A stretch of 10,813 nucleotides of DNA from Phycisphaerales bacterium UBA2396. Its GTDB lineage: Bacteria; Planctomycetota; Phycisphaerae; Phycisphaerales; UBA1924. Shown here in pieces: positions 1-5,957 of this stretch. The notes under the pieces are model-generated. The model saw only the letters and a list, made by a program, of their open reading frames with translations, ran no database searches and had not been told where the DNA came from. The translations under genes and the position numbers were made by a program. The stretch covers positions 1 through 10,813 of the forward strand of contig DDSG01000154.1 in the NCBI GenBank assembly GCA_002343325.1. Direction: 5' to 3'. How positions within the stretch are numbered: the first letter of the stretch is position 1; each line of letters begins with the position of its first letter.

Positions 1-8
1 TTTTTGTA

Positions 9-66
9 AATAACACGCCACCCACCAAGATCTCCCCCCTTCCCCTCCCCGCCGCCCTCCCGACCC
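9..66 (+). other. Residual Illumina P5/Read-1 adapter at left contig end (artefact)
   Basis: An ungapped alignment to the 58-base TruSeq universal (P5) adapter, recalled from memory, gives 41 of 58 identical positions. The shared core is AGATCT at 28-33. Of the 17 mismatches, 14 read as C and 3 as A on the plus strand. Seen as a read running outward from the insert, that is mostly G, a typical low-quality call in two-colour sequencing. The matching reverse-complement copy at the other end makes chance very unlikely. This stretch is not genomic, and bases 1-8 beyond it are also suspect. Confidence 0.93.
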
Positions 67-67
67 C

Positions 68-1168
68 TCCCGCCCCACCTCCCGGCGCACCGCCCCCTCC
101 ACCTGCACCAGCACCGGGCCCGCCGCCCGGGGCTCCCATCGGTCGACGGCCGTCGGGTCTCCCGCCGGGCACGAACGCCGGGCGCTCGGGCATCGTCTTG
201 TTCTTGGGCTCGCTCAATTCCTCGACCGCCACCGCGACACGCCGGATGTTCCCGCTGGGGTCCAGATCGTCCAGCTCCACCAGCACAAGCTGCGTGAGGA
301 TCTGCCCATCGACCACCGTGCCGTCGCCCTCGGACGTTCCGACGCGGCTCTTCTTGCGTGGCAACCGCGCCTTCAGGTCGTCGTACGTCTGCTCTTCGTA
401 CCTCAGGCAGCACATGAGCCGCCCGCAGCGCCCGCTGATCTTCAGGGGCTCGAGCGTCGCCTTCTGGGTCTTGGCGGCCTTCATCGAGACGGGCTTGAGC
501 ACCTTGAGGAAGTTCTTGCAGCAGCAATACTGCCCGCACTTCTCAAAGTCCGCCGTCAGTCTCGCCTCGTCGCGCGCCCCGACCTGCCTCATCTCGACGC
601 GCGTCCGGAACTCCGCCGTGAGTTCGCGGGCAAGCTCCCGAAGTTCAAGGCGATGCTCGCTCAGATAGAACGCCGTCAGGCGTTCGCCGCCGAGGATCGG
701 CTCGACCTCGACGATCTTGAGATCCGATCCGAGCCTGGCGACCACCGCCCGGGCGCGGGTCCGCAGCTCGTGCTTGCTCTGCTCGATCTTCGCCTGGGCG
801 TCGACGTCCTCCTTCGTGGCGATCCGCAGCACGCGTCCGTCCGTGAAGAACGGATAGTCCTTCCCGCCCGAGTTCTCGATGTACTTGAGCATGTCCTGCC
901 TCGACACGCTCTTGGAGCACCCGCTGTTGGGGCACGTGCTCGTCAGCATTTCGCCCAGCTCGGTCCCGCGGAACGTTCGGACGACGACCTTGCTCCCGCA
1001 CCCGGGCTTGACCGTCCCGTCGTACGGGAACTCACCGATCATCTTGATCGAGCCAAACCGGACGACCAGCGTCTTGGGCGCCTTGAGCGCCTCGTACGCC
1101 AACCGGTCCTCTTCTTCCAACTGAACCTTGAGATCCGCCTCGAACTGAGGCAGGGGGTAGATCGGCAT
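68..1168 (-). CDS. ricT: RicT/YaaT-like PSP1-domain protein, 3' end cut by contig edge
   Basis: About 367 genuine residues are visible from ATG at 1168; the frame stays open into the adapter, so the true C-terminus is lost. The PSP1 core carries two C-x4-CC motifs, C211/C216/C217 and C248/C253/C254, the second inside KISGRCGRLMCCLRYEE, the hallmark of the family. In Bacillus, RicT forms an Fe-S-binding complex with RicA and RicF that helps RNase Y process mRNA; that role is known there and only inferred here. Residues 1-110 form an N-terminal extension with further cysteines (C57, C79, C84). The tail from about 336 is Gly/Pro/Ala-rich and probably disordered. It is the last gene of the small-protein operon, 45 bases after the previous stop. 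An in-frame ATG at 1183 is possible, but 1168 has GGAG four bases upstream. Confidence 0.85.
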
Positions 1169-1213
1169 ACCGCTCCGTTCCATCACCGACCGAAAGCCAG
1201 CCACCCCCGCCGG

Positions 1214-1561
1214 CTACTTGCCCGACCCCTTGGCTCTCGCGTCCGTGAACAACTGCGGCAGGCTCGCGCGCTGCAGCAGAGTGAATGTGTCCTGATTCTC
1301 CGCACGATACACGAACAACTGCTCCCGCCGATCATCGAGCACCAGCAGCACATCGTCGTTCGTTCCCGCCACCGTCATCATCGTGATCCCGCCGGCCTGA
1401 CTCACCGCCTGGCTCCCAAACGCCGCCGCACCCAGCAGGCCCAGCGCTGGCGCCGGCTCGACAACTGCCCGCCGGTTCCACTGCACGACCACAAGCCCTG
1501 CCAGCAGCAACGCCGTCACCCCGAGCCACTTCGCCTGCACCTTGTCGCCTGAACGATCCAC
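1214..1561 (-). CDS. Small single-TM protein, tandem paralogue of its upstream neighbour
   Basis: A 115-residue protein that I do not recognise. A short charged N-terminus is followed by a hydrophobic segment at about 12-27 (WLGVTALLLAGLVVVQ), which fits a membrane anchor or uncleaved signal. A soluble region of about 85 residues follows. Residues 60-86 (TMMT, then DDVLLVLDD, then REQLFVYR) match the pattern of residues 44-72 of the protein encoded just upstream, with the same D-to-L and D-to-R spacing, so the two look like diverged duplicates. The alternating hydrophobic pattern suggests beta strands, perhaps a single propeller-like blade (inference). GTG at 1561 is chosen because GAGGAG lies six bases upstream. 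The reading frame extends to an ATG at 1636, but that would overlap the upstream gene by 65 bases. Confidence 0.72.
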   Translation of the reverse strand: MDRSGDKVQAKWLGVTALLLAGLVVVQWNRRAVVEPAPALGLLGAAAFGSQAVSQAGGITMMTVAGTNDDVLLVLDDRREQLFVYRAENQDTFTLLQRASLPQLFTDARAKGSGK

Positions 1562-1567
1562 GTTCAA

Positions 1568-1573
1568 CTCCTC
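1568..1573 (-). promoter_or_regulatory. Strong Shine-Dalgarno site overlapping the upstream stop codon
   Basis: On the minus strand the text reads TGAGGAG. The TGA (1574-1572) ends the upstream gene, and GAGGAG is the ribosome-binding site for the GTG start at 1561, six bases further on. This fixes the start and suggests translational coupling. Confidence 0.75.
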
Positions 1574-1868
1574 AGCGCGTCGGCGCCGTCGCCCCATCCG
1601 CATCCAGATTCCGGTACCCAACACCGACCAGCGCACGCCGGCTGTTGTCCCAGCGCAGCGCCACCAGCTCGCGATTCACCGCGTCGACGATGTACACCGC
1701 ATCGCCCGAGCCGGTCGCCATGCGACCCGTCACCATCGTGTATTGGCCGCGATCCCGCCCGGGCACCGCCGCGCCGGGCTGCGATGCCCCCGCCGGCCAC
1801 GCCGACATGCCCGCCAATGCCAGCAGCAACGCCGCGTTCACTCCGATCAGAACCTTGCGCACGTTCAC
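1572..1868 (-). CDS. Small exported protein, paralogue of the next gene
   Basis: A 98-residue protein of unknown function. Residues 1-28 look like a signal peptide or N-terminal anchor: NVRK, then a hydrophobic stretch from about 6 to 24, with an AGA|SQ-type cleavage site after residue 28. The exported part has TMVT at 44-47, GDAVYIVD at 55-62 and NRELVALRWDN at 65-75, the same spacing as in the following gene. It contains no cysteine and no catalytic motif that I recognise. GTG at 1868 is chosen because AGGGGTGA (1881-1874) sits five bases upstream; an in-frame GTG at 1877 would overlap that site. It lies 13 bases after the preceding gene and ends inside the next gene's Shine-Dalgarno site, so co-expression is likely. 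Confidence 0.72.
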   Translation of the reverse strand: MNVRKVLIGVNAALLLALAGMSAWPAGASQPGAAVPGRDRGQYTMVTGRMATGSGDAVYIVDAVNRELVALRWDNSRRALVGVGYRNLDADGATAPTR

Positions 1869-1881
1869 GACACTCACCCCT

Positions 1882-2124
1882 TTAGTCCTGGTGCCCGCGA
1901 CGGCTCGGGATCGCGGTCACACCCACCACCGCCGCGATCACCACCACCACCAGCAGGTAATTCACGATCACGCCGTTGGAATCCATCTTGCCCGGCATCG
2001 GCGGCGCGGGCGCCTCCTCAACCTTGGACTTGGAAGGCTGTCCCGCCGCGGGCGACACCATCACGCCCGCACACCCGACCACCATCGCCGCCGCAAGACG
2101 CCTCATGCTCATGACCTTCTTCAT
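1882..2124 (-). CDS. Small exported or membrane protein with C-terminal TM helix
   Basis: An 80-residue protein that I do not recognise. The N-terminus (MKKVMSMRR, then a hydrophobic run) is signal-like. It offers either a signal-peptidase site after AAG at 26-28 or a lipobox-like VVGC at 15-18, and I cannot decide between them. A short Pro/Lys/Glu linker (29-46) follows, then a clear transmembrane helix at about 52-72 (NYLLVVVVIAAVVGV). The protein ends in a short polar tail, PSRRGHQD. If the signal is cleaved, the linker faces out and the basic tail faces the cytoplasm. It is the first gene of the operon and starts at ATG 2124, with AGGA seven bases upstream. Its TAA directly abuts the next gene's Shine-Dalgarno site. 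A membrane-associated role is all that can be said. Confidence 0.72.
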   Translation of the reverse strand: MKKVMSMRRLAAAMVVGCAGVMVSPAAGQPSKSKVEEAPAPPMPGKMDSNGVIVNYLLVVVVIAAVVGVTAIPSRRGHQD

Positions 2125-2316
2125 GCCCCAATCCTACCCGACACATGCCGGATCACGCCGCCATACCAATCAAAATCCGGCCAACGACGCTTTCTCGGAC
2201 CTCGATTTCACGCCGCCCCACTTCCCGCCCAGCAGATCTTCAATCATCCGCGGACCCAATCCAAAGCCCGCGCCCGACACGGCCGATGACCCGATCAGGG
2301 TCTCTACCCCATCAGC
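2125..2316. promoter_or_regulatory. Divergent intergenic region, promoters expected on both strands
   Basis: These 192 bases separate the minus-strand small-protein operon from the plus-strand glycosyltransferase, so two outward promoters should lie here. A relatively AT-rich patch at about 2160-2195 is the likeliest core. I cannot assign convincing -35/-10 pairs on either strand. No convincing ORF or tRNA is seen. Confidence 0.4.
2132..2135 (-). promoter_or_regulatory. Shine-Dalgarno site of the first operon gene
   Basis: AGGA on the minus strand lies seven bases before the ATG at 2124. This supports that start as the head of the four-gene operon. Confidence 0.6.
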
Positions 2317-3531
2317 ATGCAGCAGGTGCTCGCTGACAACCTCGTTCTCGTGCTTCCACGCGGCCTGTCACTCCGCGACTGGAATCGCATCGGCCACCTC
2401 GACCGCGAATGGACCTACTACCAACGCCTCGCGGCCAGGTTCGGACGCACCATCCTCGTCAGCAGCGGCGGCCCGGACGACCGACCCCTGGCCGAGAGGC
2501 TCGCCAACACACTTCCCCGCCCGGCGTCGCTCACGCTTCTGTGGAACGACACCCGCGTGCTCGAACCGCACTACCACGCCTCGATCCCCACTCGTGTCGC
2601 ACAGTTGCTCACGCCGCGTAGCTCGGCATTGATCCTGACCGAGCAGTTCACCGCGGGTGCCGCCGCCGTCGCAACCCACGCCCATCTCAAGTCCTTGCAC
2701 CACCCGGCCGCCCTCGTCGCCCGCGGCGGCTACCTCTGGTCACGATTCGCCGCCCGCGAATGCGGCCCGGACTCGCCCCAGGCCGTGCTCGCCGCGCAGA
2801 TTGAAGCCGCCCTCTGCGGCTCGGCGGACCTGGTCATCGGAACAACCCCCGACATGGTCAGCGACCTGTGCTGGCGGTATCACATCGATCCCCGCCACGC
2901 CCGTTGCGTGCCGAACTTCGCCATCGTGCCCGACGTCATCACCCCCGCCGCGGAACGCGAGCGAGGCCTGATCGTCACCGCGGGCAACGTCATCGCCCGC
3001 AAGCGGATCCACATTCTCATCGAGGCCATCTCGTTGCTCGATCAGGAACTCCGGGCTTCCACAATACTCGAAGTCATCGGGCAAGGCCCGGAGCTCCCCA
3101 GGCTCCGCAAGCTCGCGGAGTCTCTCGGCGTCTGCGTCCGCTTCGTACCGACCCTCCCGCACACGGACTTCCTCGAACGCCTCAGCCACGCCTCGATCTA
3201 CGCCCAGGCCTCGGATCACGAAGGTCACCCGCGCGGCGTGCTCGACGCGCTCGGGATGGGGGCCGTCGTCGTCGCCGCCGACGCACCCGGGCTCCACGGC
3301 ATGGTCAAAACCGGCGCAACGGGCATCCTCGTACCCACCGCCGAACCCCGCGACTTCGCCAACGCCTTCGCCGGAATCCTCACCGACCCCGACTGGTGCG
3401 ATCTCCTCGGCGGAACCGCCGCCCGGGCAATCCGCGCCGACTACGGCATCGACCACGTCGCTTCTCTGGCGATCGACGCTTGCCGAGACGCGATGATCGT
3501 CGCCTCGGCCGCACGATCCCCGGCCGCCTAA
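2317..3531 (+). CDS. GT4-family (GT-B fold) glycosyltransferase
   Basis: A 404-residue cytoplasmic enzyme expected to move a sugar from a nucleotide-sugar donor to a glycan acceptor. The C-terminal Rossmann half (about 217-380) is typical of GT4: TAGNVIARKR at 221-230, where the lysine/arginine normally contacts the donor phosphates; VIGQGPELPRL at 253-263; and the donor-binding loop EGHPRGVLDALGMG at 302-315. The family E-x7-E pair is E302 and, here, D310, a conservative change. The N-terminal half (1-215) is the less conserved acceptor side. Sugar and acceptor cannot be read from sequence. The start is the first ATG after an in-frame stop; no good Shine-Dalgarno is present, and a GTG at 2326 is an alternative. 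Its stop interlocks with that of convergent ruvX. The nearby manC-like gene suggests a mannose-containing glycan (inference). Confidence 0.85.
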   Translation: MQQVLADNLVLVLPRGLSLRDWNRIGHLDREWTYYQRLAARFGRTILVSSGGPDDRPLAERLANTLPRPASLTLLWNDTRVLEPHYHASIPTRVAQLLTPRSSALILTEQFTAGAAAVATHAHLKSLHHPAALVARGGYLWSRFAARECGPDSPQAVLAAQIEAALCGSADLVIGTTPDMVSDLCWRYHIDPRHARCVPNFAIVPDVITPAAERERGLIVTAGNVIARKRIHILIEAISLLDQELRASTILEVIGQGPELPRLRKLAESLGVCVRFVPTLPHTDFLERLSHASIYAQASDHEGHPRGVLDALGMGAVVVAADAPGLHGMVKTGATGILVPTAEPRDFANAFAGILTDPDWCDLLGGTAARAIRADYGIDHVASLAIDACRDAMIVASAARSPAA

Positions 3532-3995
3532 TCCTCGTCCCGCGGGCCGATCTCACCCGGCGACGCCAGGCCTGACAAAAAGTCGCGCAGGATCGCCGCC
3601 GCCGCCAACGCGTCGCGCCGCTCCTTCTTCTGCTTGCGAGTCAGCCCGCTGCGCGCCATCGACCAGTCGGCCTCGCTGCTGGTGAGCCGTTCATCCTGCA
3701 GATGCACGCGCCGCCCCGTGCGCGATGCGAGCCGCTCCGCCCAGGCACGCACAAGCTTCGCTCGCGGACCCTCCGTCCCATCCATGTTCATGGGCAGCCC
3801 CACCACGAGCTCACACGCCGCCCGGGGCGACACCGCCGCGTCGATCGCCCTTTGAACCAGGTCCAGCAGCGCCTCCCCCCCGCACAGCGACGCCGAGCAC
3901 TCGATGACGTCCATCGGCGACACGACCCGCGTGATCGCGTCCCCGATCGCCAGACCCGTCCGCGCATCACCAAGATCGATCGCGATAAACCGCAT
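3528..3995 (-). CDS. ruvX: RuvX/YqgF-family putative Holliday junction resolvase
   Basis: A 155-residue RNase H-fold protein. It starts with MRFIAIDLGDARTGLAIGD, where D7 and D10 lie in the conserved first-strand acidic motif. VVGLPMNMDGTEGPRA then follows, a family signature in the middle. The second-strand motif DERLTSSEA and a final DALAAAAIL complete the pattern, so all the usual family blocks are present. Length is slightly above the usual 135-145 residues because of a charged C-terminal tail. The family has been linked to Holliday junction resolution and to 16S rRNA 5'-end maturation; which applies here is unknown. The ATG lies three bases after the manC stop, so it is almost certainly cotranscribed with manC and ruvA. 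It overlaps the glycosyltransferase stop by four bases. Confidence 0.93.
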   Translation of the reverse strand: MRFIAIDLGDARTGLAIGDAITRVVSPMDVIECSASLCGGEALLDLVQRAIDAAVSPRAACELVVGLPMNMDGTEGPRAKLVRAWAERLASRTGRRVHLQDERLTSSEADWSMARSGLTRKQKKERRDALAAAAILRDFLSGLASPGEIGPRDED

Positions 3996-3998
3996 CGC

Positions 3999-5111
3999 TC
4001 ACTTCAGTTCGTCACGCACGATTGCATGCAACGCCTTGAGTTCCTCCGCCTTGCCCCGGGGCATCACGAGCGTCGCCCCGGCCGTGTGCACCACGATCAT
4101 GTCTTCGCATCCGAGCAACGCCACCGTGTGCCCCTTCACCCCGCCCACCACCAGGTTGTTCCTCCCCTGCACCACGATCGAGTCGCCCTCGCCCGCGCGC
4201 CGGTTCCCCTCGCCGTCCGCCGTCACCGTCTCCGCATAACTCGGCCAACTCCCTACGTCGAGCCACTTCACGTCCATCGTCACCGTGCAAATCTGGAAGT
4301 CCTTGTCCTTGCTCGCCGGCTCCATCACCGCGTAGTCCACGCTGATCTTGGGCAGCGTCGGATACACCGCGTCGATCACCTGCTTCTGCTTGGGCGTCCC
4401 CCACGCCGAGGCTATCTCCATCACCCCGGCATAGCTCTCGGGCTTGAACTTCTTGAGCGCGTCCAGGAACGTCGAGGCCTTCCACACGAACATCCCGCTG
4501 TTCCAGTTGAACGCGCCACTCGCAACATACGCCTCGGCCCGGGCCTTGTCCGGCTTCTCCACGAACCGCTGAACATGGAACGCGAGACTCTCCGCGCCCT
4601 TCACATCCCGCACCGGGGTGCCCCGCTCCACGTACCCAAACCCCGTCGCCGCGTACGTCGGCTTGATGCTGAAGGTCACCAGCCGCCGCGCGTCCGCCTC
4701 GATCAGCCGAAAGCCCAGGTCCATGCGCGCTCGAAACACGTCGTCCGGTTCGATGATGTGGTCGGCCGTCAGCACCGCGAAGATCGCGTCCTTGTCCACC
4801 TTCGCGAGCACCGCCGCCGCGAACCCCACCGCGTTCACCGTGTCCCGGCCCATCGGCTCGCCCAGGATCTGCTGGTCGCCAAAGGCGGGCAGGTCACGCC
4901 GGATCACGCCCCGGAACGACTCGGACGTGCAGATGTACCGCTGCGACTCGGGAACCAATCCCTCGAGGCGGCCGGCCGCGATCTCGAGCAACGACCGCTG
5001 ACGGCCGTCCGCCCCCTGAATGAACTTGATGAGCTGCTTCGGCTCGCCCTTTCGGCTCATCGGCCAAAGCCTCGTCCCCGCGCCCCCCGCCATGATCATC
5101 GCGTATCGCAT
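3999..5111 (-). CDS. manC: Mannose-1-phosphate guanylyltransferase, short single-domain form
   Basis: A 370-residue nucleotidyltransferase making GDP-mannose from GTP and mannose-1-phosphate in the cytoplasm. The N-terminal pyrophosphorylase signature runs MAGGAGTRLWPMSRKGEPKQ (7-26). Later family blocks are GEPMGRDTVNA (84-94), TADHII (115-120), FVEKP (183-187) with its active-site lysine, NWNSGMFVW (202-210) and SVDYAVME (257-264). The C-terminal cupin isomerase domain of bifunctional ManC/AlgA proteins is absent, so a separate phosphomannose isomerase is expected elsewhere. Residues 300-350 form a short beta-rich tail (NNLVVGGVKGHTVALLG). ATG at 5111 is preferred over a GTG at 5144, because the first strand MRYAMIMAGG begins there. 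It sits between ruvA (62-base gap) and ruvX (3-base gap). GDP-mannose would feed surface glycan synthesis. Confidence 0.92.
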   Translation of the reverse strand: MRYAMIMAGGAGTRLWPMSRKGEPKQLIKFIQGADGRQRSLLEIAAGRLEGLVPESQRYICTSESFRGVIRRDLPAFGDQQILGEPMGRDTVNAVGFAAAVLAKVDKDAIFAVLTADHIIEPDDVFRARMDLGFRLIEADARRLVTFSIKPTYAATGFGYVERGTPVRDVKGAESLAFHVQRFVEKPDKARAEAYVASGAFNWNSGMFVWKASTFLDALKKFKPESYAGVMEIASAWGTPKQKQVIDAVYPTLPKISVDYAVMEPASKDKDFQICTVTMDVKWLDVGSWPSYAETVTADGEGNRRAGEGDSIVVQGRNNLVVGGVKGHTVALLGCEDMIVVHTAGATLVMPRGKAEELKALHAIVRDELK

Positions 5112-5173
5112 GCCCCGAGCATATCCGCGGCTTGCACCACGCACCCTCCGCCCACCCTCGTGCCAGACTCCGC

Positions 5174-5806
5174 CTAGCCCCCAAAGACCGCGGCCACGAT
5201 CTCGTCCGCCGACGGCGCTTGCCCCAGACGAGCCACCGCCGTCTGCACCTTCCGCTCCGCGTTCTGAGGCGTCTCTCCCAACGCCACCAGCGCCGCCACA
5301 GCCTCCTCGGCCGCCTTCCCCTGCCCGATCGGCTTCACCTCCGCCGACGCCTCCAACGCCGCGACCTCAACCGGGGTCAGGTACCCATCCACCTTCCCGT
5401 TCAATTCCGCGATCATCGTCTCCGCCAGCCGCTTACCGATCTCGGGCAGCTTCTGCAACTCCCGCGCGTCCTTCGACGCCACCGCCCGAGCAATCGCCGC
5501 GGGCTCCACCGCCATCGCCCGCAACGCCTTGCGGTTCCCGATCCCCTTCACCGTCGTGAACACCCCGAAGAACCGCCGATCCTGCTCCGTCGGAAACCCG
5601 ATCAGCCTCGGCAGATAGCTCGCCCCCTGCCCCTCGCTCTCGAGATACTGCAGCGTCACCAGCGTCACGGTCTGACCAACCTTGGCGGACAACGCCGGCA
5701 CCCAATACGCCGGCAGCAGCACCTCGTACGTCACCCCGCCGCCGGGCTCCACCTGCGCCGTCTGGCCCTCCACGCCCACCAGTGTGCCCGTCAGTCGACA
5801 GATCAT
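5174..5806 (-). CDS. ruvA: Holliday junction branch migration protein RuvA
   Basis: A 210-residue subunit that binds the four-way junction as a tetramer and seats the RuvB motor. The N-terminal OB-fold domain runs from MICRLTGTLVGVEGQ to about residue 70 (LIGF). Domain II has two helix-hairpin-helix motifs, TTVKGIGNRKALRAM (84-98) and LQKLPEIGKRLAETMIAEL (about 117-135). After a linker, domain III (about 165-210) has EEAVAALVALGETPQNAERKV and a terminal DEIVAAVFGG, the part that contacts RuvB. The usual short segment before LYGF is somewhat longer and reads ESEGQGASYLPRLIGF. The frame is open to 5971, but homology begins at ATG 5806, and an earlier start would run into the gene on the other strand. 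No ruvB or ruvC is in the window. It is the first gene of the ruvA-manC-ruvX cluster. Confidence 0.95.
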   Translation of the reverse strand: MICRLTGTLVGVEGQTAQVEPGGGVTYEVLLPAYWVPALSAKVGQTVTLVTLQYLESEGQGASYLPRLIGFPTEQDRRFFGVFTTVKGIGNRKALRAMAVEPAAIARAVASKDARELQKLPEIGKRLAETMIAELNGKVDGYLTPVEVAALEASAEVKPIGQGKAAEEAVAALVALGETPQNAERKVQTAVARLGQAPSADEIVAAVFGG

Positions 5807-5957
5807 GCCCGAGCGTAGCGGAACAGCCCCAACCCCGCCTCCCCGGGACCACCCAAAGGTTCGATAACGAAAGCCCGAGAAGTCGGCACCGCCCGCGCCG
5901 CCCTCGCTCCGCCCCCGATCTCGCCCCCTCCGCCCGCGACGGTCGATACCCCCTCCG
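5807..5957. promoter_or_regulatory. Divergent region between ruvA and the 4,6-dehydratase gene
   Basis: These 151 bases must hold the start signals of two divergent units. An AT-richer patch at 5855-5875 stands out against the C-rich surroundings and contains a 12-base inverted repeat, TTCGATAACGAA (5860-5871, arms of four, loop ATAA). It could be an operator or -10 area, but no clear -35/-10 pair can be named. Neither start has a good Shine-Dalgarno sequence. Confidence 0.35.

Noticed and set aside
198..1552. Plus-strand open frames of 156 and 299 codons
   Set aside because: They are antisense to the RicT-like gene and the small-protein operon, and they lack recognisable domains.
1562..1636. 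Longer N-terminus for the gene ending at 1214, starting at ATG 1636
   Set aside because: It would overlap the upstream gene by 65 bases and add an unrelated Arg-rich segment. GTG 1561 has an ideal Shine-Dalgarno site.
5112..5144. GTG at 5144 as the manC start
   Set aside because: It would add eleven residues before the first strand of the nucleotidyltransferase fold; ATG 5111 fits the family N-terminus.
3702..5177. A 491-codon plus-strand open frame over ruvX and manC
   Set aside because: The translation is His/Arg/Pro-rich and featureless. It mirrors the two well-supported minus-strand genes.
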